From the NCBI GenBank assembly GCA_946498095.1, contig CAMMMX010000011.1:1-64000 (forward strand): a DNA stretch of 64,000 bases, given 5' to 3'. Below are positions 56,487 through 64,000 of this stretch, in pieces. Positions within the stretch are counted from its first letter, which is position 1, and every line of letters starts with the position of its first letter. This DNA comes from an uncultured Clostridia bacterium. Lineage in GTDB: Bacteria > Bacillota > Clostridia > Oscillospirales > Ruminococcaceae. The translations under genes were made by a program, and so were the position numbers. The notes beneath the pieces are model-generated. The model was given only the letters and a program-made list of their open reading frames with translations. It made no database searches and was not told the DNA's origin.

Positions 56487-57188
56487 ATGATAAAAATGAA
56501 ACGATACGCGCTCCTCCTCGCAGGTCTGACGCTCATCAGCCTTGCAGGGTGCGGTAAGCAAGAACCGCCGCTGACGATAACCGACAATCCATCCTCGGTC
56601 GACACTTCGGCAGATGTAACATCGGCTGCCGAACCAAGCGAGGATATTCCAGCCAGTCCGTCTGCTCCGGCAGAATCAGAGAATCCGGCAGAAAGCGTAC
56701 CCGAAAATCAGGCAGGAGAAACAGAACCCCCGGCAGAGCCGTCCGGCACGGAGTATGCTGCCGAACCAAAACAGCCTGCACAGACAGAAGAAAAAACAAA
56801 TCCTGTCTCATCCACACCGCCGCCGGAAGAACCGGAAACGCAAAAACCAAAACCTGCGCCGACACAGCCACCTGCGGAAGAACCGCCACAGAGCGAGCCG
56901 CCGCAGGAAACCGCACTGCCCGAAGAACCCACCATTCCCGACTTTAACATTCAGACTTGGATCGATTATGCGAAAAACTATGCTGTGAGCATTGGGCTGC
57001 GGCTGGAAAGCTCGGCGGTTGACTGCTGGGACAATCCCATCACAGCAGGTGCGCACAGCCTGTATCTGGAACGGGATATTGAAAGCCGCTTAAACCGGTA
57101 CAGTAAGGACGAGGATATTACCGATGTCTGGATATGGGCGGAGGAACGCTCCGACGGGAGCTACGATTTATATATCGGCTACGCTTAA
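56487..57188 (+). CDS. Predicted lipoprotein with Pro/Glu-rich linker
   Basis: 233 residues. MIKMKRYALLLAGLTLISLA followed by Gly-Cys is a lipoprotein signal (lipobox SLAGC). Next comes ~130 residues of Pro, Glu, Ser and Ala-rich spacer, as in surface-anchored linkers, and then a ~75-residue globular end (NIQTWIDYAKNYAVSIGLRL, then DEDITDVWIWAEERSDGSYD). The end domain is not recognised; similar small lipoproteins occur next to conjugation genes. Start at 56487 preceded by GAGGTGATCCGT. Probable role at the cell surface during mating, inferred from place only. Confidence 0.8.
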   Translation: MIKMKRYALLLAGLTLISLAGCGKQEPPLTITDNPSSVDTSADVTSAAEPSEDIPASPSAPAESENPAESVPENQAGETEPPAEPSGTEYAAEPKQPAQTEEKTNPVSSTPPPEEPETQKPKPAPTQPPAEEPPQSEPPQETALPEEPTIPDFNIQTWIDYAKNYAVSIGLRLESSAVDCWDNPITAGAHSLYLERDIESRLNRYSKDEDITDVWIWAEERSDGSYDLYIGYA

Positions 57189-57219
57189 ACCAAAATCAAA
57201 ACTGGATATTTCACGATGA

Positions 57220-57258
57220 ACGCACTGTGTAAAAACCACGGTGCGTTTTTTCATTTCA
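57220..57258 (+). terminator. Terminator directly ahead of the adhesin gene
   Basis: ACGCACTGTG (57220-57229) pairs with CACGGTGCGT (57237-57246; one G-T pair), then TTTTTT and CATTTCA. AGGAGG follows within 5 bases and GTG within 20. The same order of parts precedes the gene at 53987, suggesting a common control module. Confidence 0.8.
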
Positions 57259-57273
57259 ACAGGAGGTTTTCAA

Positions 57274-60200
57274 GTGAAAACGAAAAAATTCAAAAGAATC
57301 ATGTCGCTGTTCCTGGCGGTCTTGATGTGTATTACTACCCTTGCGGGCTTTGGTACTACCGCTTACGCCGCAGAAGAAACCGATGAGATCTATCTTGTCT
57401 CCTTTCCCCGTGACGGGGATGACAACTACAGCGGAGAATGGGGGCACGGCAACCTTGAGTTTATGAACGGCTGGTCGACCAGGGGATCGCGGTTTACCAC
57501 CGTTTATGCTATGGGATCATATACCGGAAATATCTGCTACTGTATCGAGATCGGCGTCCCTGTGAAAACGGGAGACCGCTTTGCCCAAAAAGGCGAAAAC
57601 TTTTGGGACAATTATCCCTCGTCCTACAACAAAACCATCTCCCCCGACGATATAAAGTTGTTTATCGGCAGGATCATGCAGTATGGCTATACGGGGACGA
57701 TCTCGGCTACATGGCGTTCGCAGAACGAGGGCGGCGACAAGCTGGCTCACGCTGTCGCTACACAGCTTTTAATTTGGGAAACCGTGGTTGGCGAGCGTGA
57801 CGCAGATTTTAACAAGGTAAGTACCGGAGGCAAGGACGCAATTTTACAGTATGTCAGCCCGAAACACCCCTTGTATGACAAGATCATGAAATACTATAAT
57901 TCCATTGCGAAAAGCGTCCAGAAGCATTCCAAGCTGCCGAGCTTTTTTGCAAAATCCACAGGCAAGGCACAGAATATCGAACTGGAATGGGACGGCAAAC
58001 AATACACCGCCACGCTCACCGACAAAAACAATGTGCTCTCCGATTATTCGTTCTCCGCAAGCACTTCGGGAATCCGTTTTTCCGTAAACGGCAATAAGCT
58101 GACGATCACCGCCGGCAAAGCGCCGGGCAGCACCGTCACGATTACCGCGGAAAAGAAAAACTCCCAAAGGCGCGGCGTTATCACCTGGACGGACGGCGTT
58201 TACGGTCCGAACGGGGAGCTGCAGGATACCGTCACCTACGCGCAGTCGGTCAACGATCCTGTAAAAGGGTACCTCAATATCAAGGTCTCGCAGGGATCGG
58301 CAAAGATCGTAAAGACCAGCGAGGACGGAAAAGTTGACGGTGTTTCTTTCCGCATTCAGGGCAATGGTATAGATGAAACTGTTAAAACCGCCAACGGCGG
58401 CCAGATTCAGGTGGATCATCTCAATCCGGGCGTATATACCGTAACCGAGCAGACGGAAAACAAATACGAACCGCAGGAGAGCCGCAGAGTAACTGTGGTA
58501 TCCGGGCAGACGGCAACCGTAACCTTCAACAACGTTCTCAAACGCGGTGACCTCAGGGTGATCAAAACCTCTGAGGACAATATGACAGAGGGCGTCAAAT
58601 TCCATCTTTACGGCACTTCGCTTTCCGGTCTCGCGGTGGATGAATACGCTGTGACCGATGCATCGGGTATCGCTGTTTTTGAGGATGTCCTCATCTCCGG
58701 CAGTACGCCATACACGCTTGAAGAGGTGGATACGGATATCAAATATGTGGTGCCGGAGAAACAGACCGCTGCCATCGAGTGGAACAAGGTAACCAACAAG
58801 AGCTTCCACAATGTCCTCAAAAAATGGAGCCTCACCGTCACCAAATCCGACAGGGAAAAAGGGCTGCCGCAGGGCGATGCTTCTCTCGCCGGAGCAAAAT
58901 ACGGTGTATTCAACGGCGGGCAGCTCATGGATGTTTACGAAACCGACCGCAATGGACAGTTCACCACAAAATCCTATGTCTGCGGAAACGACTGGTCTCT
59001 GCGGGAGATCGAGCCAAGTGAGGGATATCTGCTCAACACAGAATCTCTGCATATCGGCGCCGAAGCGAAGCTCTATACGGCGGAATTTAGTCTCGCCGCA
59101 CCGCTTGACTCCTATGAAACGGTCAAGAAAGGAAAGATTGCCATCATAAAGCATTGCGATGACGGCGAAACACAGATCGAGACGCCCGAAGAAGGCGCAG
59201 AATTTCAGGTGTTTTTAAAAAGCGCCGGAAGCTATGCGGACGCGGAAGAAACCGAACGGGATATCCTTGTCTGCGATTCGTATGGTTTTGCCGAATCAAA
59301 ATCCCTGCCTTACGGCATTTACACGGTAAAACAGACCAAGGGATGGGACGGCAAAGAACTGCTGCCCGCCTTTGATGTGTTTGTGAAGGAGAATGGCGAA
59401 GTATACCGCTATCTTATCAACAATGCCACATTTGAATCCCTGATCGAGATCGTAAAAAAGGACGCGGAAACCGGCAGGGTGATCCCCGCCGCAGGCGTCG
59501 GCTTCAAAGTGAGAAATACCGATACCGGCGAATATATCGTCCAGCACATCAACTACCCGACGCCGGTGGATATCGACACCTACTACACCGATACCACAGG
59601 AAAGCTGATGATGCCGGAGCCTCTCGGCTTCGGAAATTACGAATTGATCGAGCAGTGCAGCGCATACGGGTATGTCCTCGATCCCACCCCCGTACCGTTC
59701 AAGGTGGACGGCACACAGACCACTGTTGTGGTCGAAAAGCATAATATCGCACAGAAAGGCACGATCACGGTCGGTAAGACCGGAGAGACGTTCGCCTCCG
59801 TGACAGAAACAGACGGCGTCTATCAGCCGGTTTACGCGGTAGGCAGTGTACCGGATACGCACTATGTCATTACGGCGGTCGGAGATATCTATACGCCGGA
59901 CGGTACGCTCCGGTATCAGGATGAACAGGTTGTAGCGCGCCTGCAGACAGGCGAGGATGGGACTGCGACCACAGAACCGCTGTATCTTGGAACCTTCAAA
60001 ATTTGTGAGGAAAAAGCCGCCTATGGCATGGTGGTCAGCAAAGAAATCAAAACGGTGGAGCTGACCTATGCAGGAGAAAATGTCGAGGTGACTTCCGCCG
60101 AGGTATCGTTTTACAATGAACGCCAGAAGGCGGAAATCAGTCTCTCCAAAATTTTGGAGCAGAACGAGCTGTTTGGCATCGGCGGAAACGGCGAAATCCT

Positions 60201-61647
60201 CTCGGTGCAGTTCGGTCTGTTCGCCGCAGAGGATCTGACGGCGGCAGACGGTTCGGTGATCCCGAAAGACGGGCTGCTGGAGATTGCGAACTGTGCGGAA
60301 AACGGCAGGGCGGTGTTCAAAACCGACGTCCCCGCCGGCGCAAAGCTGTATGTCAAAGAGATCGCTGCAGACGATCACTATCTCATCTCGGATGAAAAAT
60401 ATCCTGTAGAGTTTGTGTATGCGGGTCAGGATACCGCCGTTGTGGAAATCAAGGTCAATGACGGCAAAGCGATTGAAAATGATCTCATTTACGGCAGCAT
60501 CAAGGGCTTGAAGATTGACCGTGAAACAGAAGAACCCGTTGCTGGCGCTCTGTTCGGTTTGTTCCGTGCGGACGAAACCGAGTTTACGGAAGAAACGGCT
60601 GTGCTTACTGCTGAATCACAATCGGACGGCGTCTTCACATTTGAGCAAATCCCTTACGGAAACTGGCTCATCAAGGAGCTGCGCCCTGCGGAGTCCTTCC
60701 TCCCGAACGAAGAAATCTATCCCGTGACCGTATCAGGACATGAACAGCTCATCGAAATCACCGTGGTCAACGACCGCGTCCCTGAGATCGGGACAACGGC
60801 GGCCGTAGACGGCGAAAAGGAAATCTGTGCGACTGAGGTCTTCACCCTTACCGATACCGTATCCTACAAGCACCTCATCCCCGGCAAAGAGTATGTCCTC
60901 AAGGGCGTGCTGATGGATAAATCCACAGGCAAGCCGCTTGTGATTGACGGAGAAGAAATCCGTTCCGAAACGGTCTTTACACCCGATGCGCCCACAGGCG
61001 AAGCAATCGTGGAATTCGTCTTCGATTCCAAATTTATCAAGGAAGGTAGCGACATTGTCGTGTTCGAGAGCCTGTATAAAGACGGCAAAGAGCTTGCCGT
61101 CCATGCGGATATCGAAGACGAGGGACAGACCGTCAAGGTGAAAATCCCTGAAATCAGAACGCAGGCGACCGCAGACGGAAAGAAGGAAATCACGGCAAAC
61201 AGCAGAGTGAAAATCGAGGATGCTGTCTCCTACAACAATCTGACTCCCGGCAAGGAGTATACGGTAAAAGGCGTCCTGATGGACAAATCTACCGGAGAAC
61301 CGCTGCTTGTGGACGGTGAAGAAATCCGCAGTTCTTTCACCTTCAAGCCCGAAGCGTCGGACGGCGAAATTACCGTTACCTTTGTGTTTGACGCATCAGG
61401 CTTGACAGCCGCCACCGAGATCGTGGTATTTGAAAGCCTGTACCGTGACGGTGTTGAAATCGCTGCCCATGCGGATATCGAGGACGAAGGTCAGACGGTG
61501 AAGATCACGCCTCCCGTCCCTGATGTACCGCAGACCGGCGATGAGAGCAATCTTGGATTCTGGATCGGGCTCGGCGCTGTCGCTCTCGGCGGTGCGGTTG
61601 CCTCTGCGATCATCCTCTTAAAAAAGAAAAAGGATGATGACGAATGA
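57274..61647 (+). CDS. Thioester/Cna-B/VaFE surface adhesin with sortase signal
   Basis: 1457 residues; GTG start with AGGAGG 7 bases before. Signal peptide 1-32 (ends TTAYA). Residues ~35-185 look like a TQXA thioester domain: Cys90 in CYCIEIG and Gln164 in TQLLIWE are the expected bond partners, which in other adhesins attach covalently to host amines. About eight SpaA/Cna-B modules follow (~330-1165; starts such as AKIVKTSEDG, RVIKTSEDN, IEIVKKDAETG). Two VaFE repeats (~1170-1290, ~1292-1410) lead to VPQTG (1418-1422), a membrane span and KKKKDDDE. Likely sortase-anchored and used in cell contact or mating. Confidence 0.92.
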   Translation: MKTKKFKRIMSLFLAVLMCITTLAGFGTTAYAAEETDEIYLVSFPRDGDDNYSGEWGHGNLEFMNGWSTRGSRFTTVYAMGSYTGNICYCIEIGVPVKTGDRFAQKGENFWDNYPSSYNKTISPDDIKLFIGRIMQYGYTGTISATWRSQNEGGDKLAHAVATQLLIWETVVGERDADFNKVSTGGKDAILQYVSPKHPLYDKIMKYYNSIAKSVQKHSKLPSFFAKSTGKAQNIELEWDGKQYTATLTDKNNVLSDYSFSASTSGIRFSVNGNKLTITAGKAPGSTVTITAEKKNSQRRGVITWTDGVYGPNGELQDTVTYAQSVNDPVKGYLNIKVSQGSAKIVKTSEDGKVDGVSFRIQGNGIDETVKTANGGQIQVDHLNPGVYTVTEQTENKYEPQESRRVTVVSGQTATVTFNNVLKRGDLRVIKTSEDNMTEGVKFHLYGTSLSGLAVDEYAVTDASGIAVFEDVLISGSTPYTLEEVDTDIKYVVPEKQTAAIEWNKVTNKSFHNVLKKWSLTVTKSDREKGLPQGDASLAGAKYGVFNGGQLMDVYETDRNGQFTTKSYVCGNDWSLREIEPSEGYLLNTESLHIGAEAKLYTAEFSLAAPLDSYETVKKGKIAIIKHCDDGETQIETPEEGAEFQVFLKSAGSYADAEETERDILVCDSYGFAESKSLPYGIYTVKQTKGWDGKELLPAFDVFVKENGEVYRYLINNATFESLIEIVKKDAETGRVIPAAGVGFKVRNTDTGEYIVQHINYPTPVDIDTYYTDTTGKLMMPEPLGFGNYELIEQCSAYGYVLDPTPVPFKVDGTQTTVVVEKHNIAQKGTITVGKTGETFASVTETDGVYQPVYAVGSVPDTHYVITAVGDIYTPDGTLRYQDEQVVARLQTGEDGTATTEPLYLGTFKICEEKAAYGMVVSKEIKTVELTYAGENVEVTSAEVSFYNERQKAEISLSKILEQNELFGIGGNGEILSVQFGLFAAEDLTAADGSVIPKDGLLEIANCAENGRAVFKTDVPAGAKLYVKEIAADDHYLISDEKYPVEFVYAGQDTAVVEIKVNDGKAIENDLIYGSIKGLKIDRETEEPVAGALFGLFRADETEFTEETAVLTAESQSDGVFTFEQIPYGNWLIKELRPAESFLPNEEIYPVTVSGHEQLIEITVVNDRVPEIGTTAAVDGEKEICATEVFTLTDTVSYKHLIPGKEYVLKGVLMDKSTGKPLVIDGEEIRSETVFTPDAPTGEAIVEFVFDSKFIKEGSDIVVFESLYKDGKELAVHADIEDEGQTVKVKIPEIRTQATADGKKEITANSRVKIEDAVSYNNLTPGKEYTVKGVLMDKSTGEPLLVDGEEIRSSFTFKPEASDGEITVTFVFDASGLTAATEIVVFESLYRDGVEIAAHADIEDEGQTVKITPPVPDVPQTGDESNLGFWIGLGAVALGGAVASAIILLKKKKDDDE
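60778..61506 (+). repeat. Tandem VaFE repeat-coding units
   Basis: Two direct repeats of about 360 bases inside the adhesin gene, boundaries near 61140. Shared coding text includes PGKEY-V-KGVLMDKSTG, DGEEIRS, VVFESLY and AHADIEDEGQTVK. They probably form by duplication and may vary in number between strains. Confidence 0.85.
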
Positions 61648-61985
61648 TAAAGAAGGTGTATATCTGCTCTCCCCTCGGCGGTGACGTCAGAGAAAATCTC
61701 GAAAAGGCAAAGAGATATACCAAATATGCATTGCTGTGCGGCACGGCTCCGGTCGTGCCGCATTTCTATGCGCTCTGCCTTGACGACAGCAATCCCAAAG
61801 AGAGAGAAATCGGCATAGCGGCAGGACTGTCGCTTTTGTGGTTCTGTGATGAAATGTGGCTCTTCGGCGATGAGGTAACTGAAGGGATGGCGGCTGAAAT
61901 ACAATTCTGCAAAAACCTCAATGTGAAAATCCGAAAGGTTCAAGAACATGAAATCAACAAAGTGTTAGGAGGAAAACGCCGATGA
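61644..61985 (+). CDS. DUF4406-like small protein
   Basis: 113 residues. MIKKVYICSPLGGDVRENLE and KAKRYTKYALLCGTAPVVPH, then LLWFCDEMWLFGDEVTEGMA match the DUF4406 family, which has a nucleoside 2-deoxyribosyltransferase-like fold. Family members are frequent on phages and conjugative elements; whether they act on nucleosides is not settled. Overlaps the adhesin stop (ATGA) and the next start, so it belongs to the same operon. Confidence 0.8.
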   Translation: MIKKVYICSPLGGDVRENLEKAKRYTKYALLCGTAPVVPHFYALCLDDSNPKEREIGIAAGLSLLWFCDEMWLFGDEVTEGMAAEIQFCKNLNVKIRKVQEHEINKVLGGKRR

Positions 61986-62314
61986 AAAAGAAATGGACAA
62001 GGCTTCTTGTCTGCGCTGTCATAACGGCGCTGATTGTTACCGCTTCCGCTGTGCCGGTCTTTGCTGCGGGCGATGTGGCGGGAGCGATTGAAAACACATG
62101 GACGCAGGCGCAGACGCAGATCAAAACAGTGGTCAACAATGTGGTGTTCCCTGTGGTGGACATGATCCTTGCGATCCTGTTTTTCGTGAAAGTAGGCACG
62201 GCATATTTTGAGTACCGCAAGCACGGGCAGTTTGAATTTGCCGCGCCCTGTATCCTGTTCGCCTGTCTCATTTTCACGCTGACGGCGCCGCTGTATATCT
62301 GGACGATTCTCTAA
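61982..62314 (+). CDS. VirB2-like small membrane protein (DUF3852-type)
   Basis: 110 residues. A signal-like N-terminus (LLVCAVITALIVTASAVPVFA) ends at A-G-D, then a mature part with two membrane spans (VVFPVVDMILAILFFV and APCILFACLIFTLTAPLYIW). Size, signal peptide and paired spans resemble VirB2/TrbC pilin-like subunits and the DUF3852 proteins of Firmicutes elements. Directly ahead of the VirB6-like gene, as in other conjugation modules. Assigned by topology and context. Confidence 0.75.
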   Translation: MKKKWTRLLVCAVITALIVTASAVPVFAAGDVAGAIENTWTQAQTQIKTVVNNVVFPVVDMILAILFFVKVGTAYFEYRKHGQFEFAAPCILFACLIFTLTAPLYIWTIL

Positions 62315-62369
62315 CCGATAGAACAGAGTCGCCCCGAAAAAACGGGACGGCTGATTGGAGGTGAATCGC

Positions 62370-63305
62370 TTGTTCGATTGGTTAGGAGATATATTCTCCG
62401 GTATCGGCGACGCCATCGGCGGCGTGTTTGACTTTTTAGGAGAGCAAATATCCAATGTAATTTGGAACACCATGCTCAAATGGTTTTACGAAACCATCTA
62501 TAACGCCGTTGCCGATTTTTTCAGCATGATGGGTAATATGGGCGCGGATATCTTTGACCTTGACTGGATCAAGGCAACCATCAAGCTCTTCACGCTGTTC
62601 GGCTGGGTGCTTTTTATTGCGGGCGTGGTTGTCGCCATATTCGATGTAGCGATAGAATATCAGCATGGCCGAGCAGATATCAAAACCACTTCTATCAATA
62701 TTCTCAAGGGATTTTTTGCCTGCTCACTCATCAGCATTGTGCCGGTGGAACTGTATAAGTTCTGCATCAGCCTGCAAAACACCTTCTCCCACGACCTGTC
62801 GGCGCTCTTCGCAGGAGGACGAACGCTCGACCTTGCGGGAGAAAGCACCAGCGTGCTGCAGGGCAGCTTTGCGGTGGCGACACAGATAAACTTCAATCTG
62901 TTTAACATCCTCGCGCTGATCGCCTTTGCTTACTGCGTGGTCAAGATATTTTTTGCGAATATTAAGCGCGGCGGCATCCTGCTCATTCAGATGGCGGTGG
63001 GCGCCCTATATATGTTCAGCGTACCGAGAGGATATCATGACGGCTTCGTGCAGTGGATGAAGCAGATCGCAGCTTTGTGCCTCACGGCATTTATGCAGAC
63101 TTCGCTGCTGTTTTTGGGCCTCTTGACCTTCCCCGGCAATATGCTCCTGGGACTTGGCATTATGCTTGCGGCAAATGAGGTGCCGAGAATTGCCCAGCAG
63201 TTCGGGCTTGACAGCTCGGTCAGGGTGAATATGATGAGCGTTGTTCATGCAACGACCACTGCGGTCAATCTGACACGCTCTGTCGCAAGAGCCGCAGGAA
63301 AGTGA
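62370..63305 (+). CDS. TrbL/VirB6-like conjugation membrane protein
   Basis: 311 residues. Start at TTG 62370, as GGAGGTG lies 6 bases upstream; an in-frame TTG at 62355 would put that site inside the gene. The N-terminal amphipathic region (FDWLGDIFSGIGDAIGGVFD) is followed by 5-6 spans (LFTLFGWVLFIAGVVVAIFD, FNILALIAFAYCVVKIFFAN, LIQMAVGALYMFSV, FMQTSLLFLGLLTFPGNMLL). This layout is typical of TrbL/VirB6 channel proteins. A hairpin without T-run, AGTCGCCCCG-AAAAAA-CGGGACGGCT, lies at 62321-62351 ahead of the gene. Confidence 0.85.
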   Translation: MFDWLGDIFSGIGDAIGGVFDFLGEQISNVIWNTMLKWFYETIYNAVADFFSMMGNMGADIFDLDWIKATIKLFTLFGWVLFIAGVVVAIFDVAIEYQHGRADIKTTSINILKGFFACSLISIVPVELYKFCISLQNTFSHDLSALFAGGRTLDLAGESTSVLQGSFAVATQINFNLFNILALIAFAYCVVKIFFANIKRGGILLIQMAVGALYMFSVPRGYHDGFVQWMKQIAALCLTAFMQTSLLFLGLLTFPGNMLLGLGIMLAANEVPRIAQQFGLDSSVRVNMMSVVHATTTAVNLTRSVARAAGK

Positions 63306-63316
63306 GGAAATACAGC

Positions 63317-63700
63317 GTGAAAGAAAATAACGAGCTTGAAAGAGCCGATCTTGCCATCGACCGCGATATGGAAGTAGACTGCGACATCGGGCAGGAAATC
63401 ACCTGTTATATCGAAACATGGTTCGATGTAGATAAGAAATTCGGTGTTCAGACGGTGGACGATGACAGCACATGGCTGAATCTGTACGGCAAATACAATC
63501 CCTTTGAAGATACGCTTCGCATCGAATGCGAGATCAGCCGGGAGTACGGATGCGAATACTTTGACTATCAGCCCACTGGCAGCGAGGCGCAGCTCATTAA
63601 GGAAATGATTGCAGACAAAATCCGTGAGGAATACCATCAGACGCCGCAGGAATTCTGCGGCGATATACAAAATGAAATGACGATGGGAGGACTGACATGA
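63317..63700 (+). CDS. Small cytosolic conjugation-module protein, unknown
   Basis: 127 residues, acidic, no membrane span. GTG start at 63317 behind GAGGAA; an earlier GTG at 63302 overlaps the previous stop but has no such site. Blocks such as DLAIDRDMEVDCDIGQEITC, YIETWFDVDKKFGVQT and LIKEMIADKIREEYHQTPQE are visible; I know no function. Its place between VirB6- and VirB3-like genes implies a link with the secretion apparatus. Confidence 0.7.
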   Translation: MKENNELERADLAIDRDMEVDCDIGQEITCYIETWFDVDKKFGVQTVDDDSTWLNLYGKYNPFEDTLRIECEISREYGCEYFDYQPTGSEAQLIKEMIADKIREEYHQTPQEFCGDIQNEMTMGGLT

Positions 63701-63963
63701 CGCAGTATCTGTACCCGCAGAATCTGAAAGCCACAGCCAACCTGTGGCTGTGGGGACTGCGGGATTTTTGTATTCTCGGCATTGCCGCGCTGCTGTCCAT
63801 TGTGGCGCTGGTGCAGCTTCGGATTGTGATTCCTGCCGCCGCCACGCTTTGCTATGGCTTTTTGACTATCCGTCTGGACGATACGACCATACTGGATTTT
63901 ATGAAATATGCTGTGCGGTACTTTATATCTACCCAACAATATTTTGAGTGGAGGGCAGGATGA
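63697..63963 (+). CDS. VirB3/PrgI-like membrane protein
   Basis: 88 residues with two adjacent membrane spans (LWLWGLRDFCILGIAALLSIVAL; VIPAAATLCYGFLTIRL, shown in parts: FCILGIAALLSIVAL) and a basic/aromatic end. Size, twin spans and its place directly before the next, presumably ATPase, gene resemble VirB3/PrgI subunits. It overlaps the preceding stop by four bases and the following start by four. Confidence 0.75.
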   Translation: MTQYLYPQNLKATANLWLWGLRDFCILGIAALLSIVALVQLRIVIPAAATLCYGFLTIRLDDTTILDFMKYAVRYFISTQQYFEWRAG

Positions 63964-64000
63964 GCTGCCACAGAGGCTCTCTGCTGCACCCGATTCGCGC
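63960..64000 (+). CDS. Start of the next conjugation gene (cut by window)
   Basis: Only about 13 codons, beginning MSCHRGSLLHPIR, overlap the previous gene by ATGA. In elements of this type a VirB4/TraE-like ATPase usually follows VirB3, but these residues do not show it. Confidence 0.5.
   Translation, partial: MSCHRGSLLHPIR

Noticed and set aside
57844-59154. 436-codon minus-strand frame opposite the adhesin gene
   Set aside because: Antisense to modules with clear Cna-B pattern; no start signal.

Overview
The window looks like the chromosome of an anaerobic Gram-positive gut bacterium of the class Clostridia, probably near the Oscillospiraceae/Ruminococcaceae. The signs are strong AGGAGG ribosome-binding sites, frequent TTG and GTG starts, a CIRCE-controlled groESL operon, a split PurH/PurO ending of purine synthesis, glycan-degrading enzymes of gut type and a Firmicutes conjugative element. 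The species cannot be named from the sequence.

Layout. Positions 0.3-3.6 kb carry an AraC/GyrI-type regulator and groES-groEL behind a perfect CIRCE operator. From 12.5 back to 3.8 kb, on the minus strand, runs the purine operon purE-purC-purF-purM-purN-purO-purH-purD. Its PurF has lost every recognisable glutaminase catalytic residue. Three of its gaps (and one gap at 15.6 kb) are filled from stop codon to next ribosome-binding site by long, cloverleaf-like inverted repeats. Positions 12.9-21.5 kb hold an SPFH/NfeD membrane pair, an aldo/keto reductase, a phosphohexomutase, a GH2 enzyme with the glucuronidase N-x-K motif, a ComM-type ATPase and a Dabb protein. Positions 21.8-28.1 kb hold a small P-loop kinase, a three-gene ABC-2 exporter, an XRE-methyltransferase fusion, a GNAT acetyltransferase and an unrecognised protein with an HEFLH zinc-peptidase motif.

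Positions 28.3-42.8 kb are the core information-processing block: rpoB-rpoC, argS, rpsL-rpsG-fusA, tuf. rpoB starts from its own perfect consensus promoter and rplJ/rplL are not beside it. Positions 43.2-53.4 kb hold a MutS-family ATPase and a loosely grouped carbohydrate region: a frameshifted GH5-like gene, a uroporphyrinogen-decarboxylase-like methyltransferase, a GH92 alpha-mannosidase, an amidohydrolase and a GH127 enzyme.

A tRNA-Ser(GGA) gene at 53.62 kb marks the border of a conjugative element that runs off the right end. The element encodes a Cys-rich protein, an unknown protein, AbrB-like and SpoVG-like regulators, a lipoprotein, a 1457-residue thioester/Cna-B/VaFE surface adhesin with a VPQTG anchor, and the start of a type IV secretion module (VirB2-, VirB6- and VirB3-like proteins, then the first codons of the next gene). 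Two of its genes sit directly behind intrinsic-terminator hairpins sharing a short motif, which suggests transcript-level control. No integrase or relaxase is in view.
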